From positions 2,480,001-2,544,000 of the forward strand of contig CP114485.1 in NCBI GenBank assembly GCA_027186245.1: a DNA stretch of 64,000 nucleotides, written 5' to 3'. Within the stretch, counting starts at the first letter, position 1. The number at the start of each line of letters is the position of its first letter. The stretch is from Coriaria nepalensis. Taxonomy: Eukaryota; Streptophyta; Magnoliopsida; Cucurbitales; Coriariaceae. The notes below the pieces were generated by a model. That model ran no database searches, was not told the origin of the DNA, and worked only from the letters and a program-made list of their open reading frames with translations. Both the position numbers and the translations under genes were made by a program. Of the stretch, positions 50,255-60,917 are shown one piece after another.

Positions 50255-50576
50255 TTAGGAACACGTGTGGCTGTATTCATGATGTGTGCATCTTTGATGA
50301 CAATCTCCGTTGCTCGTGCAGTCGTGTTCCACAAAGGGACAGTCGCCTTGTGCCATGTTTCCTCTAACACCTGCATGCAAATACATACATATAAATATCT
50401 TTAATGTGCTGTTTCAAAATTCTTGACCTAGTCTGATTGTATACTAACTTGAAAAAAGAAAGAAGAATATAAAGGGGTAAGAATAGATGGAGAAGTGTAT
50501 GACCAAAGGATATGATCATAAAGAGAACTGCAACGAGAATTGCAGTGACTTTGTAGACTTTCTTGGCTGCGGCCAT
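50255..50576 (-). CDS. Small secreted cysteine-rich (defensin-like) peptide, possibly truncated
   Basis: Two exons give a 62-residue peptide: exon 1 at 50504-50576 (ATG at 50576) and exon 2 at 50255-50370. The phase-1 intron of 133 bp lies right after the signal peptide, as in plant defensin-like/LCR genes. Residues 1-24 are a strong signal peptide (MAAAKKVYKVTAILVAVLFM then IISF). The mature part has Cys35, 42, 48, 52 and 61, spacing C-x6-C-x5-C-x3-C-x8-C, then Ser and stop. Just downstream, in the +1 frame, a CCC motif follows about 12 residues after the last Cys, which would complete an 8-Cys pattern. A 1-nt frameshift may therefore have truncated it. A TATAAATA box lies 93 bp upstream. 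The donor (GTCATA) is weak. Alternatives are a recently dead gene or a genuine 5-Cys peptide. Four extra copies of exon 2 lie in the array without exon 1. Confidence 0.55.
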
Positions 50577-50668
50577 GACTACGTCTTCTTGATCTTCTTC
50601 TTCTCTGTTAAGAACGTTTCCTTTTTCTGATGGAATTGTAATTGAGAATGCTGGGTCCTATGCCACCA

Positions 50669-50676
50669 TATTTATA
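50669..50676 (-). promoter_or_regulatory. TATA box of the cysteine-rich peptide gene
   Basis: TATAAATA on the minus strand, 93 bp before the ATG at 50576. Confidence 0.5.
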
Positions 50677-51224
50677 ATTGTCCCATTGAAGATTCTCAAT
50701 CATCTCCACCTTCTTAGGGACGGCTACATGAATCATGATACCAAAAAAGACTCTCCCTAATGTTCACTACTTTTATCAAATATGTACAACCCATTTAAAT
50801 ATTTACACTCTAAGTTGTACAAGACATGCACTCAATAGCAATCACCAACGTGAATATATTTCCAAATATCAGTGTTCTAAGTTGGTATGAGAGCTAACCT
50901 AAGACCAACGTCTCTTCCTAGGGACGTGCAGTAACGAACAGATCCAATTGACCCGACTGAAATGGTGGATCCTCCAAGACGGAAAAGCTCTTCAGTTGAA
51001 CGTTTCTAACCGACCTAGATTTGATCGGTCGGATTTTGGGACCGACCGATTCCAGGACTTTTTTGGAAAATGTTTTGCGTATCTTTTAGTATTTTTTTTT
51101 TAATCTGATTTTTAAATCTGAATAAAGTTTTTTACTTATTTATTAATCAGTTGTTTTTTCTCTTTTAAGTCATTTTTATTTATTTATTTTCTTAGATGAA
51201 TTTTATTTATTTCTCTTTTAAGTC

Positions 51225-51400
51225 AATTAGAACAGCTTCTGAAGATATTTGACCACGTTCTTGTCCAATTGGAAGGCTTTTTTTGTGAGAACATCAGGAT
51301 TGATAGGGGATTAGATCCAAACACCGCATTAGCGATTGTGATAAGACCCGGATTCTGGCTGCTAAGTCCAGCAAAGGCAACTACATTGGTGTGTCCTGAT
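51225..51400 (-). pseudogene. GLP C-terminal fragment
   Basis: Matches the last ~58 codons and stop of minus-type GLPs ([22 protein letters not shown]) but has extra T's in the run near 51280 and a missing G near 51310. It ends abruptly in a short scrambled repeat of ACATTGGTGT words (51383-51450). The rest of the gene is gone. Confidence 0.85.
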
Positions 51401-52442
51401 AGAAATGAACACCAATGTAGTTGGTGTATCCTGATACATTGGTGTGTCCGGATAGAAATCAACTAATAAATCAAATCTGTCTACTTTCTTCAAACCCAAA
51501 AAATCTGAAAATTGTCTCATTTTCGATGTTATCGAAAACTGTCAAGCATAACTGCGTACTAGAAGCAGGTAGTTGTTGAAGAATTACTCATCTCGTATTA
51601 TTAAAATCAATAATCTTCAAGTTTATCTTATTCATTTACATCGTACAAGCTAGTAAAAACAAAAAACAAAAACCTTCTAATCACAAGAGAAATACTATAT
51701 ACTAATTGTAATTAATTTGAATTAAAAGCTACTAATCAAATCTGATTAGTTGGGAAAGATAATTATATTGTTATTTTGAAGCAGGTAATGATGGAATAAA
51801 CAACCTCGACTTAACAAGAACCTCTACTCTATGCATGGTGGTTGAAGCGACCCATGCAGAAAGGACCAAGGTGGTGTTTGTTAATTAATTAGCAATCGAT
51901 TGTTTGTAATTTCTTTTTTACTTTTTTCATTTATCATAGGATTAATGCAATATCATCTTAAATTGATGATTTAAAATTTATATCCATTTCAAGAAATTAA
52001 AAATATATATAGCTTGTTGGAAAACTTAAATAGTTGGATTGAAATTTAAAACCAACAATAATAGATTTGTAAAACAATAAAGAAAAATAAAGCAATCAAA
52101 TGAAATCTTAAACTTAAATTTTATTGATTCGAAAATGAATAACTAAGAAAATAATTACAAATTGAAACTAAAAATATCTAAACTATGATTACAAAAATTA
52201 ATTGAGACTTAGATTAGTTAAGAGACTGCAAATCAGTTGTTTTAGATATAAACATATAACTTCTAATTGCACTTCAAACTTAGTAAAACTGTCAAAATGA
52301 AAGTTTTGACTAAAATAATATCTAATGGATATACTCTTCTACTAAATACTCCAACACACTTCTAATGAGCTTGCAAACTTGTTGGAACTAATTCAAACTT
52401 GCAGACTTGTCTTGCTGATTGAGCAACATGCAAACCAAAATT

Positions 52443-52562
52443 GTGGTTGTCAACATTTCGAGTACGTCAACTCATCGACCCGTCGAGTATGTCAACTCAT
52501 CGATCCATCGAGTACGTTAATCCATTAAGTCTTTCAACCCATAGAGTACTTTAACTCATCGA
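52443..52562. repeat. Degenerate short direct repeats
   Basis: About four imperfect copies of a ~28-bp unit containing CGAGTACGTCAACTCATCGA. Confidence 0.7.
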
Positions 52563-53239
52563 CCTTCCTCAGCTGCAATAGACTATAACTTTTTTAATTT
52601 TGATATGATCTAACTGATTCTTCTTGCAACAAATTTGCTTCAACATCTTTCAAATGTAGGGGTGATTAACTTTAAAATCCACCAAATCCAAATAATCAAC
52701 TCTGACCATTCTTCTTGTTCAATAGGAATTGGTTTCACCTTTTTCAAACATAGCTAAGGGAAGAAATAACTTGCGACTTGGATCGTGCATGATTCCCTTT
52801 CTATTAGTAAATTGCTTCTATTCTTATTCAAGGCTTAATCATCTTCTAATTCTAATCACGAATCAATTTGATTTATAGGACTTGATCGATCATGTATCCT
52901 TAGCAGATTAATCAGGAAAGTGAACCTTCATATTAGTAGAATTACTTAGTGTTAATTAAGAGTCATATACATTTCAAAAAATTAAGAAAAACTAGGTAAG
53001 ACTGTAAGAGAATACGAGGGATTATGTATCATAAAGAAAGTGATCACCACTTCAATATTGTCACAATCACAATATAACTACTTTCAGAAGAAGAGAGAGA
53101 GATACATTGACTATAATGTGTAGTAGTTGTGGACGATTTACTTACTACATTATTAAACTCGATTATGATGAAGTTTCGTTGTCTCACTTTCTGCTTTGTA
53201 TTCTTAAGTATTGTCTGGTTCAAGAACTCCCCGGCCTCC

Positions 53240-53247
53240 TATAAATA
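53240..53247 (+). promoter_or_regulatory. TATA box of GLP at 53340
   Basis: TATAAATA, 100 bp before the ATG; the same arrangement is seen at 58549-58556 for the GLP at 58649. Confidence 0.75.
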
Positions 53248-53339
53248 GCCAATGCTTTCATTAACGGGATATCTCATCCCAATTACCAAAGCAAAGTTGG
53301 TACAGAAAATCTTCCAAAGTAGCAATTATAACCTTTGAG

Positions 53340-54149
53340 ATGGCAAGTTCTTCAGCTATCCTCTCCACTTTTGTGCTCTTAGCTCTGGCAATCTCCTCCT
53401 TGGTCTCAGCCTATGACCCCAGTCCTCTCCAAGATTTCTGTGTGGCACTTGATGATAAAAAATGTATGTGATTATACAAAGAAGTTTCTAGATATATATA
53501 TGTATATTGCTTGTTTCACAGTTTTATAAGCAATTGCAGAAGTTTGTTTTATTTATTTTAAATATGATTCTATTTATAATTTTCTTTCTTGAACAATGCA
53601 GTGTTCGTAAATGGAAAATTTTGCAAGGACCCGAAAGACGTGAAACCTGAAGACTTCCTCTTTCAAGGGCTCAACATTCCTAGAAATACCGATAATAAAG
53701 TTGGCTCAAATGTCACTCTTGTCAATGTAGACATGCTACCTGGACTTAATACTCTTGGCATCTCTTTGGCCCGAATTGACTATGCTCCATACGGGCTTAA
53801 TCCGCCACACACTCATCCTCGTGCGACTGAGATTTTGGTAGTCATAGAGGGTATTCTACTTGTTGGGTTTGTCACCTCAAACCCTAACAAACTCTTAACA
53901 AAAGTACTAAACCAGGGGGATGTGTTCGTATTCCCAATTGGTCTCATCCACTTCCAACTCAATGTGGGAAAAACTCATGCTCTTGCCTTTGCTGGTCTGA
54001 GCAGCCAGAATCCAGGAGTTATTACGATTGCTAATGCAGTGTTTGGATCCGATCCTCCTATCAACCCTGATGTTCTCACAAAGGCCTTCCAATTGGATAA
54101 GAATGTGGTTGCATATCTTCTGAAGCAATTCAAGCCTACCAATGCTTAG
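53340..54149 (+). CDS. Germin-like protein (diverged, MASSSA type) 1
   Basis: Exons 53340-53463 and 53602-54149, 223 residues. The signal peptide is residues 1-24 ([20 protein letters not shown] and following), and the mature protein again begins [10 protein letters not shown]. Box 1 [10 protein letters not shown] gives His111, His113 and Glu118, with His158 in GLIHFQ. Compared with the array plus-type protein it has VKPEDF in place of VTANDF and a C-terminal extension ending KQFKPTNA. It belongs with the gene at 58649 to a separate, older branch of the cluster. The frame is intact and the intron is phase 1. Confidence 0.94.
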
Positions 54150-54590
54150 ACAAGCGTTGGCTATATATGATCACTAGTAGCCTATTATATTGAATGATTG
54201 TCATCGTGGTCTAGTCTTTAATGAGCAGAATTATCTATGTTGTTTAAATAAAATGGTCTCTTATGTATTTTGTGGGGGGAAAAAAATGTTTGTTACGGTT
54301 TCTTATGTGCACGTGGGAAGTTTATGAGCATGCATATTAATGAAAATAAACATTAGTTTTTCATGAGTCATTTCGTTTGATAGAAGATTTTGCCTTACTA
54401 TTTTGTTCGTAAGTATTTTCCAGTTCTAAATATTACTTCAATGTCATTGCAAGGGTCGAAATAGGAAGAGGATGAAGGCAATATTTCTTATTCACATGCT
54501 CCTTTCATTCTTTGAGTCGCTCTTATTTGCTTGTGATTCAACTCATCTTCCGAACTCGATCGGAGGGCGAGAAGATCTCTAGTCCGGATA

Positions 54591-54805
54591 GCTTTCCAAT
54601 TGGACAAGATCAATGTAGTTAAATATCTTCAGAAGGTGTTCTAGTAAACCCCCACAATGAATTTGAGGGTGAATGAACTGTGATAAAATAGACGTTCTAG
54701 CAGGCTAGCAGCTTGTTTTCTAGAATAACTCTTGTTTTTTTTTCCTCCACGATATTGTTTGTTCTTACAAAATTACATCACTTGTTAATGTGAAAGTGAA
54801 ATAAA
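54591..54805 (+). pseudogene. Relic of plus-type GLP 3' end
   Basis: Starts with codons for AFQLDK, continues to a KYLQKVF-type end and stop, and then follows the plus-type GLP 3' UTR (compare 27640-27840). No upstream GLP coding sequence is joined to it; it abuts the 3' flank of the GLP at 53340. Confidence 0.8.
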
Positions 54806-56213
54806 TGAGTAAATTAGACATTACTTTTTAAAATATTTCATTTTATTAGACTTAACTCCCTTAAACTTATAAAACTAGTCTTATACTTCTAAAGTTTCTA
54901 AGTTTCATAATCATGTCATTAACTTCAAGATTCCATTAAAAATTTGATTAATTTGATTATCCATTCCATTATAATAATATAAACTGATTTTTAATCCTAC
55001 CCATTTTAAAAAACCATTTTTTTGTTCTTTTTTTTTTTTTTAAGGATCATAATTAGAAAAAAAGAAAGACTTCATCATTGAAAAAATAAAAAGAAAGATC
55101 AAGAAAAATAGGCTATTAAAAATGATTCATAATAAAAAAACGGACCGGGTTATTGGATTGGTCGGATAATGAAAACAATTAATTTTTTAACAGAATCTTA
55201 ATATTATGAATCTAAGTTTAGTTTATGAAACATACAAATTTTATAAATTTACGAGACATGAATCGAATAAAATAAAATATAAAGGAAGTAAAATCTAGTT
55301 TATTCAAACTAATCGCTAATATATGCATGCTTCTAAATCTCGGCCCTTAAGTACTAGAATCATTCAACTAAATGGACTACCTAAATAATTAAGCATTATC
55401 GACACATAAAGATTTACCTAAAGCAAACCAAGTTTCAACTAATTACGAAATCCATAAACACCCATGGGCAGCTTAGAACTCCAATAATTTTAACCTTGGC
55501 CCTTTTGAGTTATCTTCTATTTATAAATCATACGAATAATGAGATTATAGTTCAATAAGCGAAAATTGCATCATGAGGTGGAAGGAATTAGGGACTATAT
55601 ATAGAAAAGGAGGCATTTTATTTCAATCGATCGGATTGGGCCATGTCAGGATCTTGTTGCGTATATTTAGTTGCATAATAACTAGTAAAAAATGAATTAT
55701 AACGTAAATAAATGAATAATTATATATATATATATATATAAATTGAAGAAATTTTGTTCACCTTCTTAATAAATAAAAATCATTCTTGGTAAAATTAAGA
55801 ATCGAATCCAATAGAGTAATACTATTCATTTTGATTTCATTTTTCCCGAGAAAATCGAATCAAATGAACCCGGAAAACTTGTGTTCATTTTAATTTCATT
55901 TACTTTTAGTTAGTAAAGCCGGACATAACATCTATATCAAGCTCAAAGTTTAAGCGTGCTGGAAAATATTGATTATGCATCCTCGATAGAGATTTTCAAT
56001 TCTTTGTTCACATAACATTTTCCACGAAGAACAGGACTAAAAAATAAAAATAAAAATGAATGAATGATAGATGGAAATATTTATTTATTTATTTATTTAA
56101 ATTTCACCATGATAAATCATGATTTTTGTAATTTCATAAATAATATAGTAAAGGAAATATTCGTATAGAGTATGCTTTAGTTTCTATATTTTTTAATTCA
56201 CGCTTCAGATCAA
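54806..56213. other. Intergenic region with array-spacer relic
   Basis: AT-rich, with T/A runs near 55030 and a (TA)n near 55720-55741. 55347-55470 is a diverged copy of the array spacer seen at 28340-28450. No gene is recognised. Confidence 0.6.
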
Positions 56214-56968
56214 TTAGAACAGCTTCTGAAGATATTCGACCACATTCTTGTCCAATTGGAAGGCTTTTGTGAGAACATCGGGATTGATAGGGGGATTAGA
56301 TCCAAACACAGCATTAGCAATTGTGATGAGACCTGGATTCTGGCTGCTAAGTCCAGCAAAGGCAACTACATCGGCATATCCCACGTTGAACTGGAAGTGA
56401 ATGAGACCGATAGGGAACACAAAGACATCACCTTTGTTCAGTACTCTGGTGATAAGACGGTTTTCAGGGTTGGATGTGACAAACCCAACAAGTAAAGTAC
56501 CTTCCACGACCACAAGAATTTCAGTTCCACGAGGATGAGTGTGTGGTGGGTTAAGACCATATGGTGCAAAATCAAGACGAGCCAAAGAGATACCAAGAGT
56601 GTTTAGTCCAGCTAGTTGGTCGACATTTACGAGATTAACACTTGATCCAAGTCGGCCAGTCGTGTTTCCGGGAATGTTAAGTCCTTGGAAGAAGAAATCG
56701 TCTGCAACTACCTGGTCGGGGTCCTTGCAGAATTTCCCGTTCACAAAAACTGCATGGAAAGAAAACCATTTATTTAGAACATAAAAGATAAATAGAAATG
56801 ACCCTATATACGTAGATAGATAGATTAAATACCCGCAGAAGGAGAGCTAGTATCCTTGACTGCTATGCAGAAGTCTTGAAGAGGGCTGGGGTCATAAGCA
56901 GTAGCAAAGCTTGATGCTAAAGCCAGAAGAGCAACACATGAGACAAGATATTGAACACCCTTCATCAT
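56214..56968 (-). CDS. Germin-like protein, minus-type, diverged
   Basis: Exons 56833-56968 and 56214-56749, 223 residues, collinear with the array minus-type protein. The signal peptide starts [20 protein letters not shown]. Box 1 is [10 protein letters not shown]: the usual Ala is Gly, but the ligands His115, His117 and Glu122 are kept. Other differences include VVADDF and DQLAGL. It is probably the minus-type gene of an older, degraded copy of the same gene-pair unit, since plus-type and spacer relics lie upstream of it in the window. TATATA box near 57053-57060. Confidence 0.94.
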
Positions 56969-58648
56969 TCTAATCAATCGATGCAATTCTATCGACCGAG
57001 TTTTGATTTGATAATCAAGCTGGTGTGAGGATTGTTGCATTAAGTTTAAACAATATATAGGCATATAGACATATAGAGTGAGAGATTGAGATTGAACTGG
57101 TCCGTGCACTACTACTAACCTTGCTCACTTGAAGAAGATAAATGGGAGACTTTGTAGTCGAAGACTAGTCTGCATGAATGCTACTGCTGCATGTCTTGAA
57201 GGTTACTTAACTTGTAATACTAATTCAAAGGAAGAATCCATTCATAAGCAAGTATTGAAGTATCTATCTGATTAGTTAGACATATTCCAAGCAGCTAGAA
57301 ATTTTCATTGCAGTAGGTAGATACAGAGTATTGCAGAAGAAACATACTTATGACTCAGTTCATGCTTGTACGAGACCCGTTCAGTGTTTTCATTAACAAC
57401 TTTAAAGACTAAACCATCATCAACGTGAAATTCAACTCGTACTAGAGGCTGCAAAGAAAAATGAAAAGTTAAAAGTAAATATTTCAGTATAGATTTCTTA
57501 TTAGTAGGTAGTTGTTGAAGAATTATCATCACGTATTATTAAAATCATTAATCACAAAAACACTAATCACAAAAGAGAAGTACTAGGTCTATTTATTATT
57601 CGGTTTAATCACAAGAGTGATGGTACTGTACGCACAGTTTGGCTAAGAAAAATTCTAATTAATATAGTTTGAAGAGTCCGAGTTTGATATAATAACCTAT
57701 TAGTCCACTCCACGTACTCTTGATTTCAACGCAAAGGAGTAGACGTTATATGAAGATCTTTGTGGCCTACCTTAACGTAGAATAACTATATTTAATTTAG
57801 AATTAAAAAGCAACTAATCAACTCTGATTAGTTGGGAAAGATAGAAGTAAATTGTCATTTTGAAGCATGTAACAATGGAATCAGTAACCTCGACTCCATG
57901 GTTGTCGCCTGTTGCATGTTGCCTGTTGGAGCGACACATGGATAAAGAACGTCCAAGGTGGTGGTGTTAGCTTCTTAGATTAGCCTCTTTTCAACTTGTT
58001 TTCATAAGATTGTAACATCATTTTAAGTTGATGAATTAAAATCAAATATATAGCTAAGAGAAGAAATAACTTGGCACTTGGATCATGCATGGTAGCATGA
58101 GGCCCTTTCTATTTGTAGATTGCTTGCATTCTTATTAAAGGCTTAAATCATCTTCTAATTCTAATCAAGCAATCGGATTAACCAAATAATTGATTTATAG
58201 GACTTGATCGTGTATCCTTCGTCGATTAATCGGGAAAGTGAAACTTGATATAATTAGAATAAATTTGACTGTATATTGAATTAGTACTAATTAAGGATCA
58301 TGTAAGAGAATGCGTGGAATTATATATTTCATAAAGAAAGTGACCATTTCAATATTGTCACAATCACATTTTATTACTTTTAGAAAAAAGGAAAAAAAAG
58401 AAGAAGAGATTAATTGACAATATTGTGTGGTAGTTGTGGAAGATTTACTTACTACATTATTAAACTCGATTATGATGAAGTTTCTCACTGTCTCACTTTC
58501 TGCTTTGTATTCTTAAGTATTGTCTGGTTCAAGAACTCCCCTGCCTCCTATAAATAGCCAATGCTTTCATTAACCGGATATCTCATCCCAATTACCAAAG
58601 CAAAGTTGGTACAGAAAATCTTCCAAAGTAGCAATTATAACCTTTGAG
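56969..58648. other. Intergenic region between diverged GLP genes
   Basis: The first ~600 bp resemble the array divergent promoter, including the segment near 57500-57545 that matches 26690-26745, but no plus-type gene follows it. From 58320 the sequence matches the promoter of the GLP at 53340, with TATAAATA at 58549-58556. Confidence 0.6.
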
Positions 58649-59451
58649 ATGGCAAGTTCTTCAGCTTTCCTCTCCACTTTTGTGCTCTTAGCTCTGACAA
58701 TCTCCTCCTTGGTCTCAGCCTATGACCCCAGTCCTCTCCAAGATTTCTGTGTAGCACTTGATGATAAAAACTGTATGTAATTATATACAGAAGTCTATAG
58801 ATATATATAGCTTGTTTCATAGTTTTATAAGCAATTGCAGAAGTTTGTTTTATTTAGTTTATGTGATCCTATTTATAATTTTCTTTATCGAACAATATTG
58901 CAGTGTTCGTAAATGGGGAGTTCTGCAAGGACCCAAATGACGTGAAACCTGAAGACTTCCTCTTTCAAGGGCTTAACATTCCAGGAAATACTGATAACAA
59001 AGTTGGCTCAAATGTCACTCTTGTCAATGTAGACAAGCTACCTGGACTTAATACTCTCGGCATCTCTTTGGCCCGACTTGACTTTGCTCCATACGGGCTT
59101 AATCCGCCACACACTCATCCTCGTGGGACAGAGCTTCTTGTAGTCATAGAGGGTACTCTACTTGTTGGGTTTGTCACCTCAAACCCTAACAAACTCTTCA
59201 CAAAAGTATTAAACCAGGGGGATGTGTTCGCATTCCCAATTGGTCTCATTCACTTCCAGTTCAATGTGGGAAAAATTAATGCTCTTGCCTTTGCTGGTCT
59301 GAGCAGCCAGAATCCAGGAGTCATTACAATTGCTAATGCAGTGTTTGGATCAGATCCTCCTATCAACCTTGATGTTCTCACAAAGGCCTTCCAATTAGAT
59401 AAGAATGTGGTTGCAGATCTTCAGGAGAAATTCAAGCCTAACAACAGTTAG
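58649..59451 (+). CDS. Germin-like protein (diverged, MASSSA type) 2
   Basis: Exons 58649-58772 and 58904-59451, 223 residues. Very similar to the protein at 53340; differences include signal peptide ALTISS, mature-region [11 protein letters not shown], and box 1 [10 protein letters not shown] with Gly and Leu in place of Ala and Ile. Metal ligands His111, His113, Glu118 and His158 are conserved. The C-terminus is KFKPNNS. The last GLP of the cluster in this window. Confidence 0.94.
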
Positions 59452-60917
59452 ACAAGTGTTGGCTACGATCCCTAGTACGGATCATAGCCTGTTAAATTAG
59501 ATGACTGTTAGTCTGTCATCATGTTCTACTCTTTAAAGACCAATGTTAGCTCTGATGTTTAAATAAATGGTCTCTTATTATGTACTTTTTCTTTTTAAAT
59601 GTTTGTTATGGTTTCTTATGTACCTCTACACGAGGGTAGTTTATGAGCAAGCATGTTATAGAAAAATAAAACTAAAACATCAATTTTTCACTAGTCATTT
59701 CGTTTGATAGAAGATTTTGTCTTACGTACTATTGCTCATAAGTAATTTCCAGTTCTAAATATACTTCTCATGTTCGTTTCATTCTTTTGAATCGCTCTTT
59801 GTTGCTTATGACTCGACACATCTTCCATACTCAGAGGGCGAGGAGATCTCTAGTCCAGAGAGCATTTTGCTCTCATGGGCCACTCGTTTACCGAGCAGAA
59901 TGGTGTGTCCAGACTGAGCTCAAGCTTCATGATGCCCGAATTCGAGTCTAGCATTAGCAATAGAGCATAGATATGGATCCTACTGCTTTGATGAGGTTAG
60001 GGTTAATTATAATGTTTTTAAAGTTTTGGGGGTATATTCTAATTTTCTATAAGATAAGGAAATATGTATAAAATTAGGAAAGAAAAAGTTCAACTCGGCC
60101 CAAAAGACGTTTAGTTAACGTAATATAAAAGTCAGCTGGAGACCGAAATTCGAAGCAACCAAGCGGAGAAGAAAAGGAAAGTCTTTGAGGGGTTCTCGTC
60201 TCGACCGAATTCGGAAGGTACAGATTGCCATCTCTCCGTGATGCACTATTGATTGTTCATTTTTCCTTTACGATTACGGATTTTTCTGTTGGTGAATTCT
60301 TTGATCCGAAGATCCGCTTAAATTTATTTCGTTTACCCTGTTTGGTTGCTGAGAAAGTCAAACAAAAGAACGGATTTTTTTTTTTTTTTATTTCAATGCT
60401 TGTTCTGTTTGGTTTTTGGGGAATTGGAATCGGAATTAGCGGGGGGGGGGGGGGGGTTTCTGGAATTGGCTATTGTTTATTTTCTGCTGACTAGAAAGTG
60501 CCTCTTTAGGGTTTTTCTTCTCGAAGATTGCTAGGATTTTTGGGCGGTGAAGTGAGAAAGTTTGTAGAGTTGTTGGTTTCTGAGAAAGTTGAGGAAAAGG
60601 GATACACATTGAAGAATAAGTATTTTGGGCTTACTTTTACATTCTTGACTCTGTGAATACTTGAAATTGACCTCAATTAGGCTAGCTATGGTATTATTAT
60701 AGTTTCTACTAAGTATTCAAACAGGTTACTGTGGTTTTGACCTGATCTCTGAATCCCAAGCCTGCTGAGGGTGATTTTTGTTTTATTCCCTCTCTTGATA
60801 AAGCTGTGTTCTTATTTTAGTAAGGTGATGTTTTGTTCTGATTTTGTGATGATAATTTTAATGTAATATTCTCATGGATTCTTTACTTCTCCATCTTGAC
60901 TAACAGAATCTGCAAAG
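59452..60917. other. GLP 3' flank and TOL1 leader with 5' UTR intron
   Basis: 59452-59880 resembles the 3' flank of the GLP at 53340. A probable transcribed leader lies around 60110-60217, followed by a leader intron 60218-60906 (GTACAG donor, AACAG acceptor) that joins to the 5' UTR just before the ATG at 60918. No other gene is recognised. Confidence 0.55.
60441..60456 (+). repeat. (G)16 homopolymer in the TOL1 leader intron
   Basis: Sixteen consecutive G on the plus strand. Confidence 0.9.

Larger units (their letters stand above)
24887..50392. repeat. Tandem array, five copies of a 4106-bp unit (GLP gene pair)
   Basis: Copies start at 24887, 28843, 38249, 42355 and 46461. The offsets between equivalent points are 4106 bp, except across copy 2, where a 5301-bp insertion raises the offset to 9406. 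Copy 1 is about 150 bp shorter at its left end. Copy 5 ends near 50392, before the last ~180 bp of the unit. Within each unit the order is minus-strand GLP, divergent promoter, plus-strand GLP, about 850 bp of spacer, then a minus-strand exon of a cysteine-rich peptide gene. The copies are almost identical. Examples of private differences are C to A at about 41567 (copy 3), GAC to GAT at about 44614 (copy 4), a 1-nt deletion near 36130 (copy 2) and an A at about 25590 in copy 1 where the others have G. Confidence 0.97.
50677..53339. other. Intergenic region with GLP relics
   Basis: It contains a GLP C-terminal relic (51225-51400), a relic of plus-type GLP promoter sequence (about 51570-51640, similar to 26697-26760), AT-rich DNA, a degenerate direct-repeat stretch (52443-52562) and the promoter of the GLP at 53340. 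The block 53040-53340 is closely similar to 58320-58648, upstream of another GLP. Confidence 0.6.

Noticed and set aside
24887..50392. The array as an assembly artefact
   Set aside because: Copies carry private substitutions and indels, copy 1 lacks a 150-bp block, copy 5 ends differently and copy 2 has a copia insertion. Not excluded completely; long-read depth would settle it.
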